64,000 bases of DNA. Origin: Betaproteobacteria bacterium (GTDB lineage: Bacteria > Pseudomonadota > Gammaproteobacteria > Burkholderiales > Usitatibacteraceae). Every line of letters begins with the position of its first letter. Positions within the stretch are counted from its first letter, which is position 1. The notes beneath the pieces were generated by a model. That model saw only the letters and a program-made list of their open reading frames with translations, did not search any database and had not been told where the DNA came from. The stretch spans positions 1 through 64,000 of the forward strand of contig JADJSD010000005.1 in assembly GCA_016711875.1 (NCBI GenBank), given 5' to 3'. Of the stretch, positions 12,368 through 20,984 are shown piece after piece. A program made the translations under genes and the position numbers.

Positions 12368-13648
12368 ATGGCCGGTCATCGCCGCCGCAGCGTCCACTCC
12401 CGGGCCGATCCGGGCGTCCTCACGGCGCGCTTCGACGCGATCCGCGCCGCCACGCTCGCGCTCGCCGAACCGCTCTCGCCGGAGGACTGCGCGTTGCAGT
12501 CCATGCCGGATGCGAGCCCGGTGAAGTGGCACCTGGCCCACACGAGCTGGTTCTTCGAGACGTTCCTGCTGTCCCCCAACCTCGCGGGCTACCGGGCTTT
12601 CGACCCGGGCTTCAAGGTTCTCTACAACTCCTACTACAACGCCGTGGGCGACAAGCATCCCCGGGCCGAGCGCGGGCTCATCTCCCGGCCCGACCACGGG
12701 ACGGTCCTCGCCTATCGCGCCCACGTCGACGAAGGCATGCGGCGGCTGCTCGCCTCGGGCAGCCCGACCCTCCTGCCGCTCGTCGAACTCGGCCTCAACC
12801 ACGAGCAGCAGCACCAGGAACTCGTGCTCACCGACCTGAAGCACCTGCTCTCGCGCAACCCGCAAAGGCCCGCGTATCGGAAGGGCTGGCCGCTCACCCC
12901 GATCCGGGCGCGCCGCCCTCGCTGGCTCGGCTTCGAAGGCGGCGTGCACGAGATCGGCCACGAGGGCCCCGCATTCGCCTTCGACAACGAATCGCCGCGC
13001 CACCGGGTGTTCCTGAGGGATTTCGAGATCGCCTCGCACCCGGTGACCCACGCCGATTTCCTCGCCTTCGTCGAGGATGGCGGCTACCGCCGCCCCGAGC
13101 TCTGGCTCTCCCTGGGCTGGGACGAAGTGCGGGCGCACGGATGGGATGCCCCGCTCTACTGGGAAATGCGGGACGGCAAGTGGCAGACGTTCACGCTGCA
13201 CGGCATGGTGGCCATCGACGCCAACACGCCCATCTGCCACGTCAGCTTCTTCGAGGCCGAGGCCTTCGCCCGCTGGGCCGGCGCGAGGCTGCCGACTGAA
13301 GCCGAGTGGGAAGTGGCGGCATCGACGGGCGCGGTGCGCGGCAATTTTCTCGAAAGCGGTGCCTGCCACCCGCTCGCGCTTCGCGACGAGCCGGAGCCCG
13401 GCGTCCTCGCCCAGGCCTACGGGGACGTGTGGGAATGGACCCGCAGCGGCTACGACCCCTACCCCGGCTACCGCCCGGCCGAAGGGGCCGTCGGCGAATA
13501 CAACGGCAAGTTCATGTGCAACCAGTACGTGCTGCGCGGCGGCTCCTGCGCCACGCCGTTCTCGCACATCCGCCCGACCTACCGCAATTTCTTCCCGCCG
13601 TCGGCGCGCTGGCAGTTCTCGGGCCTCAGGCTCGCGCGCGACGCGTGA
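12368..13648 (+). CDS. egtB: ergothioneine sulfoxide synthase EgtB
   Basis: A 426-residue EgtB-family non-heme iron enzyme. The DinB-like domain holds the metal ligands (H58 in WHLAHTSWFFE; H145 and H149 in LNHEQQHQEL), and the C-terminal sulfatase-modifying-like domain has RLPTEAEWEVAAS, GDVWEWTRSGYDPYPGY and LRGGSCATPFSHIRPTYRNFF. It oxidatively links hercynine to a thiol donor. An NSYYNAVG segment with adjacent tyrosines (89-90) resembles the cysteine-using EgtB described from Chloracidobacterium. No gamma-glutamyl-cysteine genes (egtA, egtC) are present nearby, which fits direct use of cysteine, but this is inference. It overlaps the following methyltransferase gene by four bases (GTGA). 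Confidence 0.93.
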   Translation: MAGHRRRSVHSRADPGVLTARFDAIRAATLALAEPLSPEDCALQSMPDASPVKWHLAHTSWFFETFLLSPNLAGYRAFDPGFKVLYNSYYNAVGDKHPRAERGLISRPDHGTVLAYRAHVDEGMRRLLASGSPTLLPLVELGLNHEQQHQELVLTDLKHLLSRNPQRPAYRKGWPLTPIRARRPRWLGFEGGVHEIGHEGPAFAFDNESPRHRVFLRDFEIASHPVTHADFLAFVEDGGYRRPELWLSLGWDEVRAHGWDAPLYWEMRDGKWQTFTLHGMVAIDANTPICHVSFFEAEAFARWAGARLPTEAEWEVAASTGAVRGNFLESGACHPLALRDEPEPGVLAQAYGDVWEWTRSGYDPYPGYRPAEGAVGEYNGKFMCNQYVLRGGSCATPFSHIRPTYRNFFPPSARWQFSGLRLARDA

Positions 13649-14286
13649 GCGAGACCGAGCGCGTCGCACGCGCCACCGCGCACTACCGCGACCTCGCGCC
13701 GCGGTACGATCGAGCCACGCGCCTCATCGACGGCATCCGCCGCCGGGCGATGGCGGCACTCGACCTGCGACCCGGCGATGTCGTGATCGACGCAGGATGC
13801 GGCACCGGCTGGTGCCTGCCCTACCTCCTTGACGCGGTCGGTCCATCGGGCCAAGTCATCGGATTCGACCCGTCGGACGACATGCTCTCGGTGGCGCGGG
13901 CGCGCCAGGCGGTCCGCGACGCCGGGAACATCCTGCTCTCCCGAGGGGCCGCGCACGACGTGGAACTGCCCCGCGGCGCGGACGCCGTTCTCTTCAGCTA
14001 CACGCACGATCTCACGCAGTCGGCGCAATCGCTCCGCAACGTGCTGGGCGCCGCCAGGCCGGGGGCGCGCGTCGCCGCGACGAGCACCAAGCTCTACGCT
14101 CGCTGGCTCTGGCCGCTGAACGCCTACCTTCGCTGGTCTCACCGGGAGTACATCACGGACTTCCGGCACTTCGACGCACCCTGGACGGTGCTCGCGGATT
14201 TCCTCGATGACTTCCGCGTCGACACCGGGCCGTTCACGCAGCACTACGTGGCCCGCGGCCGCTTGAAATCCGGGCTGGCGCGCTAG
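13645..14286 (+). CDS. class I SAM-dependent methyltransferase of the egt/sen locus
   Basis: A 213-residue class I methyltransferase: motif I VIDAGCGTGWCLPYLL (about residues 48-63), an acidic end to strand 2 (GFDPSDDML) and an FSYTHDLT segment in the motif IV position. It resembles UbiE/PmtA-like small-molecule or lipid methyltransferases, but the substrate cannot be named. It starts at a GTG inside the egtB stop (four-base overlap), so it is almost certainly translated with egtB, and it converges on egtD with overlapping stop codons. Its location suggests it may act on ergothioneine, selenoneine or an intermediate, for example S- or Se-methylation. That is a hypothesis only. Confidence 0.8.
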   Translation: MSETERVARATAHYRDLAPRYDRATRLIDGIRRRAMAALDLRPGDVVIDAGCGTGWCLPYLLDAVGPSGQVIGFDPSDDMLSVARARQAVRDAGNILLSRGAAHDVELPRGADAVLFSYTHDLTQSAQSLRNVLGAARPGARVAATSTKLYARWLWPLNAYLRWSHREYITDFRHFDAPWTVLADFLDDFRVDTGPFTQHYVARGRLKSGLAR

Positions 14287-15239
14287 GCCGCGTGGAAGAC
14301 GAAGTACCCGCCGGCGGGCGCATCCCATCGGCGGATCGTCGCGAACCCCGCCTCGCGCAGCAGCGCCTCGAACTCCCCGGGGTGGTACTTGCAGGAATTC
14401 TCGGTGTGGATGCGCTCGCCCGCGCGGAAGACGCGCTCGAGCCCGTCGAGGTGGACGATCGTCTCGCGCTTCGCCTCGAGGTGCATCTCGATGCGGCCCA
14501 GGGCCTCGTCGTAGAAGCCCACGTGCCGGAAAGCCGCCACGTCGAAGTCGAAACCGTAGCGCACGTTCAGGTGCCGAAGGACGTTCAGGTTGAACGCGGC
14601 CGTCACGCCGAGCGCATCGTCGTAGGCCGCGTCCAGCACCGCCTTGTCCTTCTTGCCGTCCACCCCGATGAGCAACCCGCTGCCGGGCCGGGCCGAGCAG
14701 TGGCCGCGGATGCGCGACAGGAATCCCACGGCCTGCGTCGGCGTGAAATTGCCGATGCTCGAACCCGGATAGAAGAAAAGCGCGGGCGAGCCGTCGAGCA
14801 CGCCTTCCAGGTCCAGTGCGTGCGTGAAGTCCGTCGCGAGGCCCACGAGCTCCAGAGCGGGAAAATCCGTCGCGATGCGCGCGAGCGACACCTCGATCTC
14901 GTGCGCGGCGATGTCCACGGCGACGTAGCGCGAGGGCGCCAGGAACGGGATCCATCCCTGCCCCTTTCGGCTGTCGCCCGCGCCGAGGTCCACGAACTGC
15001 CGGCCGGCGCCCACCGCCTTCGCGATCTCGCCGCGGTTCGCTTCGAAGAGCGCCATCTCCGTGCGGGTCGGGTAGTACTCCGCAAGCCGGCAGATGGCGC
15101 CATAGAGCGCGCAGCCCATTTCGTCGTAGAAGTACTTGGGGGAGACGCGCGCGGCCGGCGCGAGCAGGGCCTCGACCACGTCCCGCCTTTCGCGATCCGC
15201 GTCGATCAGCAAACGGTCCACGATGCGTGCGCGGTCCAT
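14283..15239 (-). CDS. egtD: L-histidine N-alpha-methyltransferase EgtD
   Basis: A 318-residue protein of normal EgtD length with the family segments RVSPKYFYDEMG, LAEYYPTRTE, QFVDLGAGDSRKG (SAM site), LFFYPGSSIGNF and the C-terminal RIHTENSCKY. EgtD trimethylates histidine to hercynine, the common precursor for EgtB (ergothioneine) and SenA (selenoneine). It is on the opposite strand and converges on the methyltransferase gene, sharing CTAG at the stops. The ATG at 15239 fits the family N-terminus; upstream in-frame sequence is Pro/Arg-rich and looks non-coding. About 245 bases of upstream region are shared with the divergent oxidoreductase gene. Confidence 0.95.
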   Translation of the reverse strand: MDRARIVDRLLIDADRERRDVVEALLAPAARVSPKYFYDEMGCALYGAICRLAEYYPTRTEMALFEANRGEIAKAVGAGRQFVDLGAGDSRKGQGWIPFLAPSRYVAVDIAAHEIEVSLARIATDFPALELVGLATDFTHALDLEGVLDGSPALFFYPGSSIGNFTPTQAVGFLSRIRGHCSARPGSGLLIGVDGKKDKAVLDAAYDDALGVTAAFNLNVLRHLNVRYGFDFDVAAFRHVGFYDEALGRIEMHLEAKRETIVHLDGLERVFRAGERIHTENSCKYHPGEFEALLREAGFATIRRWDAPAGGYFVFHAA

Positions 15240-15484
15240 GGTCAGGCGATCGCGCCGGTGAGGGCGCCGCGGGGAGTGAAATGGTGCAGGGTCGGCATGG
15301 AGGTCGGGGCGGGTCGCGGTGCGAGACCGGGCGATGATAGTCGAACCCGGTGGGCCCGCGTGCACCTCGCGCCACGGGCCCCCGAAATGCCCATGATGAG
15401 CCGCATCATCGGTCCGGGCGGGTCAGCTAGAATAGTCCGCTTTACGTCGAGTCAGGCGGCACGCCCGGTAGCGCGCTGCGCAGA

Positions 15485-18400
15485 ATGGAAACCCGAATGA
15501 CCGCCCCCCACACGCTCCTTCTCGCCCACGGCTTCTCCTTCCAGGACCTGCACGACTCCGCCGGCCTCTCCCGGCTCGACACCCGCTTTCTCGAAATCCT
15601 CGGCCAGGCCGAATCGGCGCTTCGCGACCGGCTCGTCGCCGCGCGCGCGGCGCCCGGTTCGCTCGCGTCCCGGGAGGAGGCCGACCTGCTGATGGCCGTC
15701 GCGCCCGTGCTCGAGGACTTCCTCGCGGACCTCTTCGGCATCGAATCCGACGTCGATCGCCTCACGGCCGCGCATACCGAGCGCGAGCCGCTTTTCCGCG
15801 TGAAGCGCAAGTTCGTGCAGCGTCGCGCCATGCTCAAGGTGAAGGCCGACGAAGCCGCGACCCTCGACGGGCCGGCCCTCGAGGCCGAACTCGCCACGTT
15901 GCTGGGCGGACGCTTCGAGGAGCTCGCGTTCGCGAAGGCCGTCCTCGAATGGCAGGCGGACGAGGCCCTCCACGCCGGGGCACTCGCACTGGCCGAGCGC
16001 TACTGCGCCTGGGCTGCCCACACGGCCGGGGGTCGCGCCCGCAACAAGTCCGGCGTCCTTTTCAAGCCGCCGCAACGCGTCGACCCCAACCACCTCGTGC
16101 CTGTCGCCACGCAGTCGGACGCGGGCTACGCCGTGCACACGCTCCACCACATCCGGCGCCGCGAGGGCTTCGCGCTCACCGACTCGGGCACGGACCTCAC
16201 GGGCGCCCTGGACGAGGCCAACTACTGCATCTGGTGCCACGAGCAGGGCAAGGACTCCTGCTCGAAGGGCCTGAAGGAAAAGCCGGCCGAGGACGGCAGC
16301 GTCGCCTTCAAGAAAAGCCCCTTCGGCGTACCCCTCGCGGGCTGCCCGCTCGAGGAGCGCATCTCGGAATTCCACAAGCTGAAGGCCGAAGGCTGCGCCA
16401 TCGGCGCCCTCGCGATGATCGTCGTGGACAACCCGACCGTCTGCGCCACCGGGCACCGCATCTGCAACGACTGCATGAAGGCGTGCATCTACCAGCGCCA
16501 GGACCCGGTGAACATCCCGCAGGCCGAGACGCGCACCGTGAAGGACGTGCTCTCGCTGCCCTGGGGCTTCGAGATCTACTCGCTCCTCACGCGCTGGAAC
16601 CCGCTCAGCCTGCGCCGCCCCCTGCCCCTTCCGGCCACCGGCAAGCGCGTTCTCGTCGTGGGCATGGGCCCGGCCGGCTACACGCTCGCCCATCACCTCC
16701 TGAACGACGGCCACGCCGTGGTCGGCATCGACGGCCTCAAGATCGAGCCGCTGCCCCAGGCGATCTCGGGGGTCGCGCCCACGGGCGAGCGCGTGCCCTT
16801 CGCCCCCATCCGGGACCTCGAGCAACTCGTGGAACCCCTCGAGGCGCGCCTCATGGCCGGCTTCGGCGGCGTGGCCGAGTACGGCATCACCGTCCGCTGG
16901 GACAAGAACTTCCTCAAGATCGCGCGCCTGCTCGTCGAACGGCGCAGCGAGTTCGCCCTGATCGGGGGCGTGCGCTTCGGCGGCACCCTCACGGCGGAGC
17001 AGGCGTTCGCGATGGGCTTCGACCATATCGCCCTCGCCGCGGGCGCCGGCAAGCCCACCGTGCTGGAGTTGCCCGGCGGCCTCGCCCGCGGCGTGCGCAC
17101 GGCCTCGGACTTCCTCATGGGCCTGCAGCTCACCGGCGCGGCACGCAAGGACACCATCGCCAACCTGCAGGTGCGCCTGCCGATCGTGGTGGTGGGCGGC
17201 GGCCTCACGGGCATCGACACGGCCACGGAGTCGCTCGCGTACTACCCGGTGCAGGTGGAGAAGTTCCTCTTGCGTTACGAGACGCTCGCCGGGGAGCGCG
17301 GCGAGGAGGCCGTTCGCTCGGCGTGGCGCCCGGAAGAGCGGGATATCGCCGACGAATTCCTCGCGCACGCGAGGGCCATCCGCGCAGAGCGCGAGAGCGC
17401 GAAGCGCGAGGGACGCGAGGCACGCGTGCTCGAACTCCTCCAGTCCTGGGGCGGCTCCACCCTCGCCTATCGCAAGCGGATGATCGACAGCCCGAGCTAT
17501 ACGCTCAACCACGAGGAGATCGAGAAGGCCCTCGAGGAAGGCATCCGGTTCGCCGAAGGCCTCACGCCCGTGCGCATCGAGACGGACGGCACGGGCTGGG
17601 CCCGGACGCTCGTCGTTTCCACGGCCGACGGAAAGGAGCACCCGCTGCCCGCGCGAACCATCCTCATCGCCGCGGGCACGCAGCCCAACACGGTGCTCGC
17701 CCGCGAGGACGCAGGGCACTTCAAGCTGGACGGCAAGTTCTTCCGCGCCCTCGACGACGACGGCAATCCCGTGAAGCCCGAGAAGAGCGCCAAGCCCGTC
17801 ACGCCGCAGGTGCTGATGTGGAAGGGCGACGCCGATACCTACATGAGCTTCTTCGGCGACCTGCACCCCTCGTGGGCCGGCAACGTCGTGAAGGCGATGG
17901 GTTCGGCCAAGCAGGGCTACCCTTCCGTGAGTCGCGTTCTCGCGAAGCGCCCGGCGCGCCCGGCGGGAGACGCCGCGGCGTTCCTCGCCGGCATCAACCG
18001 CCAGCTCCGGGCGAAGGTGCACCGCGTCGAGCGCCTCACGCCCACCATCGTGGAAATCGTGCTCGAGGCGCCGCTCGCGGCCAAGGCCTTCCTGCCCGGC
18101 CAGTTCTACCGCCTGCAGAATTTCGAATCGCTCGCCCCGGGCATCGACGGCACCCGGCTCGCCATGGAGGGCCTCGCGCTCACGGGCGCCTGGGTGGACC
18201 GCGAGAAGGGCCTCGTCTCCACGATCGTGCTGGAGATGGGAGGCTCCTCGGACCTGTGCGCATTCCTCGAGCCCGGCGAGCCCGTCATCCTCATGGGACC
18301 CACGGGCGAACCCACCGAGACGCCTTCGGGGCAAACCGTGGCCCTGGTGGGCGGAGGCCTGGGAAACGCGGTGCTCTTCTCGATCGGCGCGGCGCTTCGC

Positions 18401-18988
18401 GCGGCCGGTTCGAAGGTGCTCTACTTCGCGGGCTACAAGAAGATGATCGACCGCTACAAGGTGGCGCAGATCGAGGCGGCGGCCGACGAGGTGATCTGGT
18501 GCTGCGACGAGGCCCCCGGCTTCGCGCCGACCCGTGCGGGCGACAAGGCCTTCGTGGGCAACATCGTCGAGGCGATGCGCGCCCACGCCGAAGGGCGCCT
18601 GGGCCCGCCCGCCGTGAGACTGCAGGATGCGGACCGCATCATCGCCATCGGATCGGATGGAATGATGAGCGCCGTGAAGGGCGCGCGCCATGCGGTGCTG
18701 CAGCCGTACCTGAAGGGCTCCCACGTGGCCATCGGTTCCATCAACTCGCCGATGCAGTGCATGATGAAGGAGATCTGCGCGCAGTGCCTCCAGCCGCATG
18801 TGGACCCGGCAACCGGCAAGACATCCTACGTCTTCTCGTGTTTCAATCAGGATCAGGAACTGGACCGCGTGGACTTCCCCGCCCTTCGCGATCGGCTCGG
18901 CCAGAACGCCGTGCAGGAGAAACTCACGGCGCAGTGGATCGACCGGTGCCTGAAGCGCCTGGGGCGGCGCCCCGCCCCGGCAGCCTGA
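15485..18988 (+). CDS. giant fused FAD/Fe-S oxidoreductase (glutamate synthase beta-like plus ferredoxin reductase-like)
   Basis: A 1,167-residue multidomain protein like PRK06567-type bifunctional oxidoreductases. After an N-terminal region unique to the family come clustered cysteines (CIWCHEQGKDSC from about residue 248, and CNDC near 335), a first FAD/NAD Rossmann fold (VLVVGMGPAGYTLAHHLL, about 388) and a second dinucleotide site (VVVGGGLTGIDTATE, about 568). A ferredoxin-reductase/PyrK-like module follows (FLPGQFYRLQNF, about 862; VALVGGGLGNAVLF, about 951), with a C-terminal Cys cluster (MKEICAQCLQPH, later CFNQ). It should move electrons from NAD(P)H through flavin and iron-sulfur centres; the acceptor is unknown. 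An alternative start at 15497 is better placed behind GGAAA. The very long minus-strand frame opposite is a shadow. Confidence 0.85.
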   Translation: METRMTAPHTLLLAHGFSFQDLHDSAGLSRLDTRFLEILGQAESALRDRLVAARAAPGSLASREEADLLMAVAPVLEDFLADLFGIESDVDRLTAAHTEREPLFRVKRKFVQRRAMLKVKADEAATLDGPALEAELATLLGGRFEELAFAKAVLEWQADEALHAGALALAERYCAWAAHTAGGRARNKSGVLFKPPQRVDPNHLVPVATQSDAGYAVHTLHHIRRREGFALTDSGTDLTGALDEANYCIWCHEQGKDSCSKGLKEKPAEDGSVAFKKSPFGVPLAGCPLEERISEFHKLKAEGCAIGALAMIVVDNPTVCATGHRICNDCMKACIYQRQDPVNIPQAETRTVKDVLSLPWGFEIYSLLTRWNPLSLRRPLPLPATGKRVLVVGMGPAGYTLAHHLLNDGHAVVGIDGLKIEPLPQAISGVAPTGERVPFAPIRDLEQLVEPLEARLMAGFGGVAEYGITVRWDKNFLKIARLLVERRSEFALIGGVRFGGTLTAEQAFAMGFDHIALAAGAGKPTVLELPGGLARGVRTASDFLMGLQLTGAARKDTIANLQVRLPIVVVGGGLTGIDTATESLAYYPVQVEKFLLRYETLAGERGEEAVRSAWRPEERDIADEFLAHARAIRAERESAKREGREARVLELLQSWGGSTLAYRKRMIDSPSYTLNHEEIEKALEEGIRFAEGLTPVRIETDGTGWARTLVVSTADGKEHPLPARTILIAAGTQPNTVLAREDAGHFKLDGKFFRALDDDGNPVKPEKSAKPVTPQVLMWKGDADTYMSFFGDLHPSWAGNVVKAMGSAKQGYPSVSRVLAKRPARPAGDAAAFLAGINRQLRAKVHRVERLTPTIVEIVLEAPLAAKAFLPGQFYRLQNFESLAPGIDGTRLAMEGLALTGAWVDREKGLVSTIVLEMGGSSDLCAFLEPGEPVILMGPTGEPTETPSGQTVALVGGGLGNAVLFSIGAALRAAGSKVLYFAGYKKMIDRYKVAQIEAAADEVIWCCDEAPGFAPTRAGDKAFVGNIVEAMRAHAEGRLGPPAVRLQDADRIIAIGSDGMMSAVKGARHAVLQPYLKGSHVAIGSINSPMQCMMKEICAQCLQPHVDPATGKTSYVFSCFNQDQELDRVDFPALRDRLGQNAVQEKLTAQWIDRCLKRLGRRPAPAA

Positions 18989-19004
18989 CCCACCGACCCG
19001 AGCC

Positions 19005-20558
19005 ATGAACGCGCCGCGCAAATCGCCATCCCAGATCGCCCGTGAGGCGCTCAAGGTACTCTCCGGCCGGGGCCTCGCGCCGACGCCGGCCAACTACTCG
19101 GCGCTGTACCACGAGATCGCGGCCACCCCGATGGGGAACGGCTTTCCCGAGGCGCCGCTCAAGGAACTGGCGGAATCGCTTCCCGCGCAGCGGCAGGGTG
19201 AGCGGGACGCCCTCGCCTCGCTGGATGCCGCCATCGCGCACCAGAGCTGGAAGGAAGTGCGCGAGGCCCTCATCGCCTATGCCCGGGTTTCGCGCGGACC
19301 GGCCGATGCCCGCCGCGCCCCCACGGCGGAACTCAAGCCGGCCGACGCCCCGGCCGGCGCGGCCCGGCCGACGGGAGCCACCATCGAGGCCCTGCTGCGC
19401 CTGCTCGAAAGCCTCCTGCCGCTCGTGGAAGACGAGGAGAAACGCCTGAGCGGCCGCCTCGCCGACGTGAAGGCGGCCCTCAAGGACGGCGAGGCCGGGA
19501 ACGCGGATGCCGTGGCGCGCATCGCGCTGCTGCACGACCAGGCCCTCGTCGCGGCCGAGGAGCAGGCCGAGGTACGCGGCGCGCTGCTCAAGCTGTTGCA
19601 CCTCATCCTGGAGAACATCGCGCAGCTCTCGCTCGACGACCGTTGGCTCGAGGGACAGGTCGAAGCGCTCCTCGCGGCGCTCGCCCCCCCCCTGCGCCTT
19701 CGCCAGCTCGACGCGGTGGAGGCGCGGGTGCGCGATGTCATGCGACGCCAGGCGAAGTCGCGCGAGCGCGTGCTGGCCGCCCGCGACGAGATGCGATCGA
19801 TGCTCGCGACCTTCATCGATCGCCTCGCCAGCATCGGCGCCTCGAGCGACGTGCACCGCGAGCACCTGGAGCACTGCGCGCGCCGGATCGGCGAGGTGAA
19901 GTCCATCGAGGATCTCGCGCCTCTCCTCAACGACGTGATCGCCACCACGCAGGACATCGCGCTGGAGACCGGCAAGGCCCGCGACGAGATGCGCGGCCTG
20001 CAGGACCGGGTCCGCGACTCGCAGGTCGAACTCGAGAAGCTGCACCGCGACCTGGACCACGCCAGCGCCCAGGCGCGCCACGATGCGCTCACGGACACCC
20101 TCAACCGCAAGGGCCTCGACGAGGCGCTCGAAGCCGAAGTGGGGCGCATGCGCCACCAGGGATCCCGCCTGTCGCTCGCCATGCTGGACATCGACGACTT
20201 CAAGCGGCTGAACGACTCTCGCGGCCACGAGACAGGGGACGCGGCTCTCGTACACCTCGCCAAGGTGGCGCGCGGTTGCCTGCGCGCCACGGACTCGCTG
20301 GCGCGCTTCGGCGGCGAGGAGTTCGCGTTCCTGCTCCCCGACACCACGCAGGCCGAGGGCATCGAGGTGATGGTTCGCCTGCAGCGCGAGCTCACCCGCG
20401 ACATCTTCATGCACGGCGCCGACCGCGTCCTCATCACTTTCAGCGCGGGCGTGGTCGAACTGGAAGCGGGCGAGTCCGGCATCCACGCCCTGAATCGCGC
20501 CGACCGCGCCATGTACCTCGCCAAGCGGGCGGGCAAGAACCGGGTGGTGGGCGGCTGA
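19005..20558 (+). CDS. diguanylate cyclase (GGDEF domain)
   Basis: A 517-residue protein with a C-terminal GGDEF domain (about residues 350-517): HDALTDTLNRKGLDEAL, LDIDDFKRLNDSRGHETGD, then FGGEEFAF as the active-site motif. An inhibitory I-site RATD lies five residues before GGEEF, so product feedback is expected. The N-terminal part is a helical, coiled-coil-rich region beginning SPSQIAREALKVLSGRGLAPTPANYSALYHEI, a form common in betaproteobacterial cyclases, without a recognisable sensor domain or membrane segment. It makes cyclic di-GMP in the cytoplasm. It starts 16 bases after the oxidoreductase stop and may share its transcript. Confidence 0.93.
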   Translation: MNAPRKSPSQIAREALKVLSGRGLAPTPANYSALYHEIAATPMGNGFPEAPLKELAESLPAQRQGERDALASLDAAIAHQSWKEVREALIAYARVSRGPADARRAPTAELKPADAPAGAARPTGATIEALLRLLESLLPLVEDEEKRLSGRLADVKAALKDGEAGNADAVARIALLHDQALVAAEEQAEVRGALLKLLHLILENIAQLSLDDRWLEGQVEALLAALAPPLRLRQLDAVEARVRDVMRRQAKSRERVLAARDEMRSMLATFIDRLASIGASSDVHREHLEHCARRIGEVKSIEDLAPLLNDVIATTQDIALETGKARDEMRGLQDRVRDSQVELEKLHRDLDHASAQARHDALTDTLNRKGLDEALEAEVGRMRHQGSRLSLAMLDIDDFKRLNDSRGHETGDAALVHLAKVARGCLRATDSLARFGGEEFAFLLPDTTQAEGIEVMVRLQRELTRDIFMHGADRVLITFSAGVVELEAGESGIHALNRADRAMYLAKRAGKNRVVGG

Positions 20559-20588
20559 CCGCATTGCCGGGGCAACCGGGCGCCAGAA

Positions 20589-20615
20589 GGGGCATATTTC
20601 GCACCGGAATGCCCC
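20589..20615. repeat. hairpin downstream of the diguanylate cyclase gene
   Basis: GGGGCAT (20589-20595) and ATGCCCC (20609-20615) can pair across a 13-base loop about 30 bases after the stop codon. There is no T-run on either side, so it is at most a weak terminator or an RNA-stabilising stem. Confidence 0.3.
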
Positions 20616-20733
20616 GGAAAGTGGCTGCCGACCCCGAATAGATCAAATCCGGGGGTGCCGAACCTCACTAGGATTTGTCCATCGGCGCCCCTCTCCGCCC
20701 CCGCGGAAAGGCGCCCGCCGCAGGGGAATCCCG

Positions 20734-20904
20734 ATGGGCGTCAATCTCATCCACTGGTTCAAGGGCCACCTCGTTCCGCGCATCGTGCGCGACGTGCCGC
20801 CCGAGATGGCGGCCTGCGAGTTCGATTGCCGAAAAACCGACTGCCGGCAGGACGAGTGGGTCCACTGCCCGAACCGCAAGCGCGTCGAAACCGGCGGGGC
20901 TTGA
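20734..20904 (+). CDS. small Cys-rich hypothetical protein
   Basis: A 56-residue open frame with a GGGGA sequence about eight bases before its ATG. The C-terminal half has four cysteines (CEFDCRKTDC, then WVHC followed by PNRK), with spacing of the sort seen in small zinc- or iron-sulfur-binding proteins of betaproteobacteria. It has no signal peptide or membrane helix. It stands alone between the diguanylate cyclase and the convergent DUF4214 gene. The function is unknown; the ribosome site and the Cys pattern are the reasons to think it is real. Confidence 0.5.
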   Translation: MGVNLIHWFKGHLVPRIVRDVPPEMAACEFDCRKTDCRQDEWVHCPNRKRVETGGA

Positions 20905-20984
20905 GCATCGCTTTGCGCCCGCGTCGGTTGAAGTCAGGGCTGCTTCCGACCTTTGCGTGATCCCTGCAGGCATGGCCCTCGCAA

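Noticed and set aside
15452..19093. A 1,213-codon open frame on the minus strand
   Set aside because: It lies opposite the well-supported oxidoreductase and is a GC-rich shadow with Arg/Ala/Gly/His-heavy composition and no domain.
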